The position numbers were made by a program, and so were the translations under genes. Source: an uncultured Bacteroidota bacterium (GTDB lineage Bacteria; Bacteroidota; Bacteroidia; Flavobacteriales; Flavobacteriaceae). Taken from it: a DNA stretch of 51,125 nt. Numbering within the stretch: position 1 is the first letter of the stretch; each line of letters starts with the position of its first letter. The stretch spans positions 1-51,125 of the forward strand of contig CABYEA010000010.1 of assembly GCA_902517895.1 (NCBI GenBank), read 5' to 3'. Below are positions 27,819 through 35,967 of this stretch, piece by piece. The notes below the pieces were generated by a model. It searched no databases. It was given only the letters and a program-made list of their open reading frames with translations, and was not told where the DNA came from.

Positions 27819-29549
27819 CTATCTAAATCTTGATTTTTTCTTTTTTCTCTTTTTTGAAGAATTTCTAGAAGCAGATCTTTTACTAGTATTTCTTCTGTCT
27901 CTTCTGTTTCCTCTATTACTTTTAGAAGGTTTTTGTTCGAAATGAGATGGTTCTCCTAAAACCAAATCATTTCCTTTAAAATCAATTTTTTTAATATTTT
28001 TTATAAAATCTTCTTTATAATCTTGATCAATTTCAAAAAATGTTTGATGCCTACTTAATTCAATCTTCCCAATTTCAATACTATTTGATTTTAGCGCTCT
28101 ATTTACAATTGAGATAATATCTAAGGGAGTTGCCCTGTGTTTTCTTCCGATATTAATAGAAAACCCTGTTAATGACTTTCCGTTTCTGTCACCTCTTTTA
28201 GAACTTCTTTTATCTCTAGATCTTTTAGAAGTAAGTTTATTTGATTCCTTGTAATATTTTAAAAATCTATTAAATTCAGCAGACACAAATCTTTTTATTA
28301 ATTCTTCTCTACTTAGCCACTCAAGTTTTTTATATATGTTATCTAAAAATGGTTTGATTTGCTCCTCATCAACATCAACATTTTCAATTTTATCTATCAG
28401 CTTATACAACTGATTTGAACATATTTCATTTCCTGTTGGGACCTCTTTTGGAATGAATTTTATACCTCCCTTTTTTTCAATAGATTTTATTTTTCGTCTT
28501 TCACTTTCATTAGATATAGCAATTGAAATTCCACTTTTTCCAGCTCTAGCTGTTCTACCACTTCTATGAACATAAACCTCAGGATCGTCAGGAAGTGAAT
28601 AATTAATTACGTGTGTAATATTATCAACATCTAAACCTCTCGCTGCAACATCCGTAGCAATTAATATCTGTAAAGACTTATCTCTAAACCTCTGCATCAC
28701 TTCATCTCTTTGATTTTGAGAAAGATCCCCATGAATTGCATCAGCATTATATCCCTCAGCCATGAATTTATTTGCAATATCTTTTGTGTGTCTTTTTGTT
28801 CTGCAAAAAACAATTCCATAGATATTAGGATTAAAATCAGCGATTCTTTTTAATGCCTCATATTTATTTCTTGAGCTTACATTATAAATATGATGCTCTA
28901 TATTTTTTGCGGTTGAATTTATTTTAGAAACGGTAATTTCTTTGGCATCACTCATATATTTTTTTGAGATACTTTTAACCTCTTTTGAAATTGTTGCTGA
29001 AAATAACATTGTTTGCCTATTTGATGAGGTTTTATCCAAAATAAAATCCAAATCATCCTTGAACCCCATGCTAAGCATTTCATCTGCCTCATCTAGAATT
29101 ACCTTATTAACTATTTCTAGTTTTAAATTTTTTCTTTTTAATAAATCTTTAGTTCTACCAGGTGTTCCAACTACAATCTGAACACCTTTTTTTAAAGATT
29201 TAATTTGTGTTTCAATATTGGTGCCTCCGTAAACAGATAAAAGCTTAATACCCTTAACATATTTTGAGTAAGATTCTAAATCTTTACAAATCTGAACACA
29301 TAATTCTCTTGTAGGACATAATATAATTACCTGAACATTTTTATTTTCAACATCAACTTGTTGAATTGCAGGTAAGCCAAAAGCTGCTGTTTTACCCGTT
29401 CCTGTTTGTGCAAGTGAAATAAGATCCTTACTTTCTGTAAGTAAAAATGGAATTGATTCTTTCTGAACTTCTGTGGGTTTTTTAAAACCAAGTTCTTCAA
29501 TTGCTTTACACAAATCTTTATTTACCCCTAATTCTTTAAACTTCGTCAT
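27819..29549 (-). CDS. DEAD-box RNA helicase with DbpA-type RNA-binding domain
   Basis: A 576-residue ATP-dependent RNA helicase. Q motif FKKPTEVQKESIP (22-34), Walker A AQTGTGKT (47-54), PTRELC (79-84), DEAD (153-156), SAT (184-186) and the helicase-C motif HRSGRTARAG (about 331-340) are all seen. After about residue 460 comes FSINIGRKHRATPLDIISIV, the start of a DbpA-like RRM, which in DbpA binds 23S rRNA hairpin 92. The last 35 residues are a very basic Lys/Arg/Ser tail. It most likely works in ribosome assembly or RNA turnover at low temperature (CsdA/DbpA type); the exact role is inferred. Confidence 0.93.
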   Translation of the reverse strand: MTKFKELGVNKDLCKAIEELGFKKPTEVQKESIPFLLTESKDLISLAQTGTGKTAAFGLPAIQQVDVENKNVQVIILCPTRELCVQICKDLESYSKYVKGIKLLSVYGGTNIETQIKSLKKGVQIVVGTPGRTKDLLKRKNLKLEIVNKVILDEADEMLSMGFKDDLDFILDKTSSNRQTMLFSATISKEVKSISKKYMSDAKEITVSKINSTAKNIEHHIYNVSSRNKYEALKRIADFNPNIYGIVFCRTKRHTKDIANKFMAEGYNADAIHGDLSQNQRDEVMQRFRDKSLQILIATDVAARGLDVDNITHVINYSLPDDPEVYVHRSGRTARAGKSGISIAISNESERRKIKSIEKKGGIKFIPKEVPTGNEICSNQLYKLIDKIENVDVDEEQIKPFLDNIYKKLEWLSREELIKRFVSAEFNRFLKYYKESNKLTSKRSRDKRSSKRGDRNGKSLTGFSINIGRKHRATPLDIISIVNRALKSNSIEIGKIELSRHQTFFEIDQDYKEDFIKNIKKIDFKGNDLVLGEPSHFEQKPSKSNRGNRRDRRNTSKRSASRNSSKKRKKKKSRFR

Positions 29550-29669
29550 TGACTTAATTAATCGTGCAAATGTCGACTATTTAATTGGGTATTCAATCAA
29601 AAAAAATAAATTAAAAAATTTTTAATTAATGTCTTTACAATAAACAAATAGATCATTATATTTATACTA

Positions 29670-29726
29670 ATGAAAAAATTATTTGTAAATAACTGGTGGT
29701 GGTCAAATGAAATTAATATTTCGTGA
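29670..29726 (+). CDS. Putative Trp-rich leader peptide of an orphan attenuator
   Basis: The ORF encodes MKKLFVNNWWWSNEINIS then TGA. Three consecutive TGG codons lie at 29694-29702. About 50 nt later a strong terminator begins (29752), the arrangement of classical tryptophan attenuators, where ribosome stalling at Trp codons decides between antiterminator and terminator. Candidate competing pairings: GTGGT within the Trp codons with ACCGC (29731-29735), and GAAAT/ATTTC (29709-29722) around the ORF end. No structural gene follows on this strand. A -7-like TATATTTA at 29657-29664 is too close to the ATG to be convincing. Function is inferred from the pattern alone. Confidence 0.6.
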   Translation: MKKLFVNNWWWSNEINIS

Positions 29727-29751
29727 GGTAACCGCTATTATAACAATATTT

Positions 29752-29786
29752 AAAAAGCTTATCAATCACGATAAGCTTTTTTTTTT
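29752..29786 (+). terminator. Terminator hairpin after the Trp-rich leader
   Basis: AAAAAGCTTATC and GATAAGCTTTTT (29752-29763 and 29770-29781) pair perfectly over 12 bp with loop AATCAC, followed by more T to 29786. It is a plus-strand intrinsic terminator and would end a transcript of roughly 120-160 nt that contains only the leader ORF. Confidence 0.85.
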
Positions 29787-29834
29787 AAATTTTAAATTAT
29801 ATAGTTAGTAATTAGTTTTAGTTTGTTTATGTTT

Positions 29835-29871
29835 AATTTGGGGGGATATTTAATATACCCCCCAAATTTTT
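29835..29871. terminator. Strong G6/C6 hairpin downstream of kdtA
   Basis: AATTTGGGGGG (29835-29845) and CCCCCCAAATT (29858-29868) pair perfectly over 11 bp around a 12-nt AT loop, the most GC-dense stem in the spacer. On the plus strand it runs into five T (29867-29871). On the minus strand it starts just after the kdtA stop but lacks a long T tract. Probably a bidirectional barrier or minus-strand 3' end stabiliser. Confidence 0.6.
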
Positions 29872-29872
29872 G

Positions 29873-31093
29873 TTATAAATATTGTAGAATTATTTCAACG
29901 GCTCCTTTATTTTTTTTAAAATATTTGGTGCATTTTTCTGACATTTTTCTTCTCATATTTTCATCACAAATAATTAAATCTAGTGCACTACTAAATTCTT
30001 TATAATTTCTAATGCTTATCACATTCCCGTTACTAATCATCTTTTCTGCTTCTTCAAAGCCCTTGTAATTTTTTCCTATAATTATAGGTTTTGAAAAGTA
30101 AGCAGGCTCTAATATATTGTGCAATCCTTTTGTACCCATTCCACCTCCCACATAGGCAACCGTACAGTAACCATACAAAGATGATAGCATTCCTATGTTG
30201 TCAATAATTAAACTTGAAAATTTTTTCAAATTGGAATTTGATTTTATTTTTGAAAATAAAACAGAATTATCTCCTAAATACTCTTTAATCCTTTCTGAAT
30301 TTTTATCAATTTCATGTGGCACTAAAATGTATTTGATTTTTTTATTACAATTATTAATGTATTTAATAATTAATTCCTCATCTTCTACCCATGTACTCCC
30401 AAAAACTACACAATTATTTCTTTCAATAAATCTATTTATAATTTCATCAATATCAATTTTAAGTTTTGGGATAATAGTGTCATATCTCAAATCACCAACA
30501 ACAATTACATTTTTATTACCAATATCCTCAGCTATTTTTTTTGACTTTTGATTTAAAACAAAAATGGAATCAAATTCCTTTATTGCTGAATTTATTTTAA
30601 ATATTTTTTTAAAATAATTTGAGGAAAAATTACCTCCGATAGAGTAAAGTTTTGAACCACTCATTTTTGCATGTTTAATAAAATTTGGCCAAATTTCGTT
30701 TTTGATAAAAAATGTAGCCCTAGGAGAAATTATTTTATAAAATTCAATACAATTTTTATTTGATTCGAGAGGTAGATAAATCACACAATCAAATAGATCT
30801 ATATTAGCATTTTCATAGCCTGAAGGTGAAATAAATGATAAGAGAAACTTATAATCATTAAACTTGTACTTAAGATGTGCAATTAATTTTTCGGACATTA
30901 AATATTCCCCATGGGATGCGCAGTGAATATGTATAATATTATCATTTTTTTTAAATGATGATTTTAGTTTTTTAAAACTATACTTTCTGCCTATAATACC
31001 TTTTTCGATTTTTTTTGAAAAAGGAGCGCAGATTTTTAGCCCAACTTCAAATATTTTAATTAATAGTGAATTAATATTGCCGGTTTTAAACAA
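29873..31093 (-). CDS. waaA: 3-deoxy-D-manno-octulosonic acid (Kdo) transferase
   Basis: Transfers Kdo to lipid A at the inner membrane, the first step of LPS core assembly. The 406-residue protein has the GT30 catalytic region IHIHCASHGEYL with Glu63, FIKNEIWPNFI (about 130-140), VVGDLRYDTI (about 203-212), and the C-terminal nucleotide-sugar domain with GGGMGTKGLHNILEPA (about 321-336). The start is TTG 31093 because an in-frame stop lies three codons upstream and no ATG precedes the conserved N-terminal helix. It is the last gene of the minus-strand run that starts with etfB; 75 nt separate it from lspA. Confidence 0.95.
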   Translation of the reverse strand: MFKTGNINSLLIKIFEVGLKICAPFSKKIEKGIIGRKYSFKKLKSSFKKNDNIIHIHCASHGEYLMSEKLIAHLKYKFNDYKFLLSFISPSGYENANIDLFDCVIYLPLESNKNCIEFYKIISPRATFFIKNEIWPNFIKHAKMSGSKLYSIGGNFSSNYFKKIFKINSAIKEFDSIFVLNQKSKKIAEDIGNKNVIVVGDLRYDTIIPKLKIDIDEIINRFIERNNCVVFGSTWVEDEELIIKYINNCNKKIKYILVPHEIDKNSERIKEYLGDNSVLFSKIKSNSNLKKFSSLIIDNIGMLSSLYGYCTVAYVGGGMGTKGLHNILEPAYFSKPIIIGKNYKGFEEAEKMISNGNVISIRNYKEFSSALDLIICDENMRRKMSEKCTKYFKKNKGAVEIILQYL

Positions 31094-31168
31094 AAGTAAC
31101 TAAAAATTAATATTGTATCGTTTAGTCACAAATCAATGTTATTACAAAAAAAGGTATGGGTTAAAAAA

Positions 31169-31657
31169 TTAAGAATTTTTTTTAAAGCTAGAAATCAAAA
31201 TCAAAATCATGCCCGTTGTAACAGACAAATCGGCAATATTAAATATACCAGTCTTAAATATTCCTCCAAAATCCAAATAGAGGAAATCTGTTACTGAGCC
31301 ATAAACAATTCTGTCAAAAATATTTCCGATACCGCCTCCAATTATTAATGAAAATCCAATAATGGAAATTTTATCAAGCGCTTTATCAATGTAAGTATAA
31401 ATAGTAATGGAAATTAAGACCATTATAGGCAAAACAATCAATAATAAGATTCTAAGCGTTTCTGAGAGCTCACTTCCCATGCCTAAAAATGCACCTGTAT
31501 TTTCAACCTTTATTAGTGTAAACACATCACTGATTATGCTATTTTCTATATAACTATCAAAATTATTTCTAACCCAAATTTTTGAAATTTGATCAAATGC
31601 AATACTTAAAAAAACTATTGTTGTAATTAATAAATTGCGTTTTCTTTTATTTAACAT
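31169..31657 (-). CDS. lspA: Lipoprotein signal peptidase (signal peptidase II)
   Basis: Cleaves prolipoprotein signal peptides in the inner membrane. The 162-residue protein has four hydrophobic helices and the family boxes DQISKIWV (22-29), VENTGAFLG (51-59), GGIGNIFDRIVYGSVTDFL with catalytic D115, and FNIADLSVTTG with catalytic D143. Its ATG lies inside the 3' end of fabD (11-nt overlap), so translation is coupled. Confidence 0.97.
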   Translation of the reverse strand: MLNKRKRNLLITTIVFLSIAFDQISKIWVRNNFDSYIENSIISDVFTLIKVENTGAFLGMGSELSETLRILLLIVLPIMVLISITIYTYIDKALDKISIIGFSLIIGGGIGNIFDRIVYGSVTDFLYLDFGGIFKTGIFNIADLSVTTGMILILISSFKKNS

Positions 31658-32540
31658 TATCCAAATTTAATGAACTTGAATTTATATCACCATTAATTTT
31701 TCTTACCAATCCTTGTAGGACACGACCAGGTCCAACTTCGATAAACTCTTCAGCTCCATCTTCAACCATTTGTTTGATTGACTGGGTCCATTTAACTGGA
31801 TTAGTTAGCTGAGATATTAAATTTTCTTTTATTTCAATTTCTGTTGAGTATGGAAGGCCACTAACATTTTGATATATTGGACATATTGGATCAGAAAATA
31901 CAGTTTTATTTATGGCATTTTCAAGTTCCCTTTTTGCTTCCTCCATAAGTGGAGAATGAAATGCACCTCCAACAGGCAAAACTAATGCACGACTAGCCCC
32001 AATTTCTTTTAATTTTTTGCATGCTAATTCTACAGCATTTAATTCACCTGAAATAACCAATTGGCCTGGGCAATTATAATTTGCAGATACCACAGTGCCA
32101 TTAACTTCAGTGCAAACATTTTCAACGAGTTTATCTTCCAGCCCTAAAACAGCCGCCATAGTTCCAGGATTATTTTCACAAGTTTTTTGCATTGCATTTG
32201 CTCTAATTGAAACTAACTTTAGTCCGTCTTCAAATGAAATAGATTTATTTATAACAAGAGCTGAGAATTCGCCTAATGAGTGACCTGCAACCATTGCAGG
32301 TGAGATTTCATTTTCTTTAATGATTGCCAATATTACAGAATGTAAAAAAATAGCTGGTTGAGTGACCGAGGTTTGTTTTAAGTCTTCAGCGGATCCGTTA
32401 AACATCACATCACTTATTTTAAAACCTAAAATTTCATTAGCATTATTAAAAAGTTTATAGGCAGTCTTTGAATTTTCAAATAAATCCTTACCCATACCTG
32501 AAAATTGTGCTCCCTGACCTGGAAAAATATATGCTTTCAT
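31647..32540 (-). CDS. fabD: Malonyl-CoA:ACP transacylase
   Basis: Loads malonyl groups onto acyl carrier protein for fatty-acid synthesis. The 297-residue protein begins AYIFPGQGAQFSGMG, has the nucleophile S88 in AGHSLGEFSAL and catalytic H195 in GGAFHSPLM, and QNVSG near 215. Complete. Its start codon overlaps the folA stop by one base, and its end overlaps lspA by 11 nt, linking folate, lipid and lipoprotein genes in one transcript. Confidence 0.97.
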   Translation of the reverse strand: MKAYIFPGQGAQFSGMGKDLFENSKTAYKLFNNANEILGFKISDVMFNGSAEDLKQTSVTQPAIFLHSVILAIIKENEISPAMVAGHSLGEFSALVINKSISFEDGLKLVSIRANAMQKTCENNPGTMAAVLGLEDKLVENVCTEVNGTVVSANYNCPGQLVISGELNAVELACKKLKEIGASRALVLPVGGAFHSPLMEEAKRELENAINKTVFSDPICPIYQNVSGLPYSTEIEIKENLISQLTNPVKWTQSIKQMVEDGAEEFIEVGPGRVLQGLVRKINGDINSSSLNLDNVK

Positions 32541-33040
32541 TAATCAATTTTTAAATATGTTTTATATGTAAATGAATATTTATGGCGTTCATCCTTTTCA
32601 TGTTTTTCTTCGTTAATTAGTTTCCATTCGTCTTCGTTAATTTTAGGAAAGAAGGTATCCGCTTCAAACTCCTCATGAACCCTTGTCAATTCAATAATAT
32701 CAGTGTATTTCATGGCTAGACTATAAATTTGCCCACCTCCAATTACATATGGATTTTCATCTTCATTAGTTGCTTTTACTGCATCCTCAAAATTATTGAC
32801 AACAATAACTTCTTCAGGAAAGTATCTGTTAGATTTTTTTGAAATAACAATATGCTTTCTTTTGGGTAATAATTTAGGAAATGAATCAAATGTTTTTCTA
32901 CCCATAATTATGCAATGACCAGAAGTAAGCCTTTTAAACCTTTTAAGGTCATCTGGCAAATTCCAGATGAGGTCATTGTTTTTTCCGATAGCATAATTTT
33001 CAGCTGCAGCGACAATAATGGTTATAGTTTTTTTTTTCAT
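32540..33040 (-). CDS. folA: Dihydrofolate reductase
   Basis: Reduces dihydrofolate to tetrahydrofolate with NADPH. The 166-residue protein has NYAIGKNNDLIWNLPDDLKRFK with catalytic D30, IIMGRKTFDSFP (44-55) and the cofactor motif YVIGGGQIYSLAM (about 98-110). It follows thyA after 8 nt; pairing with thyA is the common thyA-folA unit, because thymidylate synthase produces the dihydrofolate this enzyme recycles. Confidence 0.97.
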   Translation of the reverse strand: MKKKTITIIVAAAENYAIGKNNDLIWNLPDDLKRFKRLTSGHCIIMGRKTFDSFPKLLPKRKHIVISKKSNRYFPEEVIVVNNFEDAVKATNEDENPYVIGGGQIYSLAMKYTDIIELTRVHEEFEADTFFPKINEDEWKLINEEKHEKDERHKYSFTYKTYLKID

Positions 33041-33048
33041 GAGATCGA

Positions 33049-33873
33049 TTATACTGCAACTTTTCCTTTTATGTGAGGATGAGGATTATAATCTTCTAAA
33101 ACAAAATCTTCAAATTTAAAATCAAAAATACTTTTAACCTCTTTATTGACTTTAATTGTTGGCAGCCTTCTTGGCTCTCTAGTTAGTTGTAGCTTCATCT
33201 GATCAAAGTGATTACTGTAAATATGAGCATCTCCAAAAGTATGAATAAAATCACCCAATTTTAAATCACACACTTGAGCTATCATTATAGTAAGAAGCGA
33301 ATATGATGCAATATTAAAAGGTACTCCCAAAAAAATATCTGCACTTCTTTGATACAATTGACAAGAAAGTTTTCCGTTAATTACATGAAATTGAAAAAAT
33401 GCATGACATGGAGGTAATGCAGCCTTTCCATTCGCAACATTAGTTTCAAAAGATTTTGAAGTATCAGGTAAAACAGATGGATTCCAGGCTGAAATAAGAT
33501 GCCTTCTGCTACTTGGATTGTTTTTTAAATCATTGATTAAGTTTGATATTTGATCAATCCCATCATTGTTCCAATTTCTCCATTGAAAACCATAAACAGG
33601 ACCAAGATCACCATTTGAATCTGCCCAAGCATCCCATATTTTAACTCCATTTTCTTGTAAATATTTAATATTTGTTTCACCTTTCAAAAACCATAATAAT
33701 TCATAAATTATTGATTTAAGGTGAAGTTTTTTTGTTGTTACCATTGGAAATCCATCATATAAATTAAATCTCATTTGATAGCCGAAAACACTTTTAGTTC
33801 CGGTTCCGGTTCTATCTTCCTTTAGTTCTCCATTATCAAGAACGTGTTTAACTAAGTCTAAATATTGTCTCAT
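33049..33873 (-). CDS. thyA: Thymidylate synthase
   Basis: Methylates dUMP to dTMP using methylene-tetrahydrofolate. The 274-residue protein has [11 protein letters not shown] (21-31), [11 protein letters not shown] (58-68), the active-site cysteine C156 in [11 protein letters not shown], and [18 protein letters not shown] short insertion before the PPC motif ([12 protein letters not shown], 140-151) is typical of flavobacterial enzymes. Complete; transcribed into folA. Confidence 0.98.
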   Translation of the reverse strand: MRQYLDLVKHVLDNGELKEDRTGTGTKSVFGYQMRFNLYDGFPMVTTKKLHLKSIIYELLWFLKGETNIKYLQENGVKIWDAWADSNGDLGPVYGFQWRNWNNDGIDQISNLINDLKNNPSSRRHLISAWNPSVLPDTSKSFETNVANGKAALPPCHAFFQFHVINGKLSCQLYQRSADIFLGVPFNIASYSLLTIMIAQVCDLKLGDFIHTFGDAHIYSNHFDQMKLQLTREPRRLPTIKVNKEVKSIFDFKFEDFVLEDYNPHPHIKGKVAV

Positions 33874-33944
33874 AAAATTCAGTTAGTAAAAATAATTAAT
33901 AGTGAGAATCTTAATTAAAAAGAAAACTAAAAGTTATTAACTTT

Positions 33945-35348
33945 TTAGCCAATGATCATACCTGCAATTGTTGCTGATAAAAGGGATGCTAAAGTACCTC
34001 CGATTAATGCTTTAAATCCAAATTTTGAAAGATTTTTTCTTTGTTTTGGTTCAAGAGCACCTATTCCTCCTATTTGGATTCCGATTGATGCAAAATTTGC
34101 AAAACCGCAAAGCATATATGTAGCTATGATTATTGATTTTTGATAATTTAGATGAATCACATTGGTCGCATCTTTTAAATCAGACAATTGGATATATCCT
34201 ATAAATTCGCTAGCTGCTAATTTTATACCTAATAGTTGCCCCATCAAGGTAATATCTTCCTTCGCAACACCTATCAACCACATAACTGGAGCAAAAATAT
34301 ATCCTAATATAAGCTCTAGTGATAATTCGGAGTATACAGTTTTATCACTAATCCAAGCGTTTAAATTTGTTATATCACCAAAGCCGCTTAATATATAATT
34401 AATTAAAGCTATAAAGGCGATAAATACTAGCAGCATAGCTGCGATATTAGCTGCTAATTTTAATCCCTCCGAAGTTCCGATAGAAATAGCATCTAAAAAA
34501 TTAGAGCCTATTTTGTCTTGGGACACTTCAACATTTGAATCAATTTTTTCAGTTTCTGGATAAAGAATTTTAGAAATCACAATTGCACCAGGCGCAGCCA
34601 TTACAGATGCTGTTAAAAGATGTTTTGCATAATAGACCTTAAGTTCGGGGTCTTCTCCTCCAAGGAAACCAATATAAGCAGCAAGAACACCTCCTGCAAC
34701 TGTAGCCATTCCCCCAATCATAACCAATAAAATTTCAGATTTTGACATTTTTTCTAAGTATGCTTTAATCATTAGTGGAGATTCGGTTTGACCAAGAAAT
34801 ATATTTCCTGCAACACTTAAACTTTCAGGCCCAGAAACACCAAGAAGTTTAGATAATAGTAAAGCCATCACTCTTACTATTTTTTGTATAATTCCAAGAT
34901 AAAATAAAATGGATGTTAATGCTGCAAAGAAAATCACAGTAGGTAAAATGGAAAAAATAAACACATTTCCAAAATTTTCTACACTTACTAAATCCCCAAA
35001 TAAAAATTTGGTGCCTTCCATTGTAAAATCAAGAATTTTAACAAAAACCTTCCCTGCGCTTTCAAATACCATCTTTACCCAAGAAATTTTAAGAACTCCA
35101 ACTGCAAGAATTAATTGAAGTATTAAGCCAGTTGATGCAGTTTTCCAGTTGATTGCTTTTTTATTATTTGAAAGAAGATAAGCTGTTAAAATTAGAAATG
35201 ATATTCCTAAGAGACCTCTCAGAAATCCTTCAAGGGTAAAGCCATTACTTGGAATAATATTTTGATCTTGTGCAAAAACAAAAGTATTTGCAGTAATAAA
35301 AAATAAGGTTGTTAAAATTATCTTTTTTTTATCTGTTAGAAATTTCAT
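33945..35348 (-). CDS. Concentrative nucleoside transporter, NupC/CNT family
   Basis: Ion-coupled nucleoside importer in the inner membrane. From ATG 35348 the protein has 467 residues. An N-terminal signal-like helix (MKFLTDKKKIILTTLFF ... VFAQ) precedes about ten membrane helices. CNT motifs: SVAGNIFLGQTESPLMIKAYL (about 185-205) and IGGMATVAGGVLAAYIGFLG; GQTESP carries the Gln-Thr/Glu-Ser nucleoside-binding residues. A longer frame from 35393 would lie deep inside the nuclease gene; ATG 35348 leaves a 20-nt overlap and suits the signal sequence. Imported nucleosides could feed the deoxynucleoside kinases in this window. Confidence 0.93.
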   Translation of the reverse strand: MKFLTDKKKIILTTLFFITANTFVFAQDQNIIPSNGFTLEGFLRGLLGISFLILTAYLLSNNKKAINWKTASTGLILQLILAVGVLKISWVKMVFESAGKVFVKILDFTMEGTKFLFGDLVSVENFGNVFIFSILPTVIFFAALTSILFYLGIIQKIVRVMALLLSKLLGVSGPESLSVAGNIFLGQTESPLMIKAYLEKMSKSEILLVMIGGMATVAGGVLAAYIGFLGGEDPELKVYYAKHLLTASVMAAPGAIVISKILYPETEKIDSNVEVSQDKIGSNFLDAISIGTSEGLKLAANIAAMLLVFIAFIALINYILSGFGDITNLNAWISDKTVYSELSLELILGYIFAPVMWLIGVAKEDITLMGQLLGIKLAASEFIGYIQLSDLKDATNVIHLNYQKSIIIATYMLCGFANFASIGIQIGGIGALEPKQRKNLSKFGFKALIGGTLASLLSATIAGMIIG

Positions 35349-35925
35349 CCCTGATTTTTGCAGCTGATTCATAATTTTCATTTTGAATAGCAATTTTTAA
35401 TAATTCTTCTAATTCTTTCTTTGTTTTCTCTTTAAGGTCGCTATTTTCAACTTCTGAATTTTCATCTGAAAATAACTCTTTAAGTAATGATTTTTCGTCA
35501 ATTTCTTTTTCTACTTTAATCACTACTCCTGCTTTTTCAAGAATATTTTCATAAGTGTAAATTGGGGCTTCAAATCTTATTGCTAAAGCAATAGCATCAC
35601 TGGATCTGGAGTCGATTATTTCTTCAATTCCATCTCTTTCACAAATAACGCTAGAATAAAACACACCATCAACCAGCTTGTGAATAATCACCTGTTTTAT
35701 TTTGATATCAAATCTTACACAAAAATTTTTGAATAAATCGTGAGTCAACGGTCTTGGAGGTTTAATTTCCTTTTCAATAGCAATTGCAATAGATTGCGCC
35801 TCGTTGGTACCAATTACAATTGGCAACTTTCTCTCACCTTCTATTTCGCTCAAAATTAACGCATATGCACCATTCTGAGTTTGGCTGTAGGAAATACCGT
35901 TAATTAGTAGTTGGATAAGATTCAT
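35329..35925 (-). CDS. Bifunctional nuclease family protein (DUF151) with UVR motif
   Basis: A 198-residue protein. Residues 1 to about 130 are the bifunctional-nuclease domain: YALILSEIEGERKLPIVIG (22-40), EAQSIAIAIE and DSRSSDAIALAIR (106-118). Residues about 168-195 (LLKIAIQNENYESAAKIRDEI) form a UVR motif, the helical hairpin used by UvrB/UvrC and ClpC-type proteins for pairing. The combination is common in Bacteroidota. Exact substrate is unproven. It is cotranscribed with nupC (20-nt overlap) and follows etfA by 42 nt. Confidence 0.9.
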   Translation of the reverse strand: MNLIQLLINGISYSQTQNGAYALILSEIEGERKLPIVIGTNEAQSIAIAIEKEIKPPRPLTHDLFKNFCVRFDIKIKQVIIHKLVDGVFYSSVICERDGIEEIIDSRSSDAIALAIRFEAPIYTYENILEKAGVVIKVEKEIDEKSLLKELFSDENSEVENSDLKEKTKKELEELLKIAIQNENYESAAKIRDEISNR

Positions 35926-35967
35926 AAAGTAAATCTAGTGTTATGTTTTAATTTAAAAAAATAAAGA

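Larger units (their letters stand above)
29550..29872. other. Gene-free stretch of 323 nt holding a leader peptide and two hairpins
   Basis: The only stretch over 300 nt without a normal gene. It contains, on the plus strand, an 18-codon ORF with three tandem Trp codons (29670-29726), a terminator (29752-29786) and a long G/C hairpin (29835-29868). The minus-strand helicase start region occupies 29550-29600. No trp, aro or transporter gene follows on the plus strand; the next gene, kdtA, is on the minus strand and ends at 29873. Confidence 0.8.

Noticed and set aside
29823-30005. 60-codon plus-strand ORF as a gene behind the Trp leader
   Set aside because: Most of it is antisense to waaA, it lies across the G6/C6 hairpin and shows no recognisable motif, so it is not a structural gene for the attenuator.
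33929-33950. AAAAGTT/AACTTTT inverted repeat at the end of nupC as a terminator
   Set aside because: The stem is short and almost all A/T, overlaps the stop codon, and the T tract is interrupted; too weak to call.
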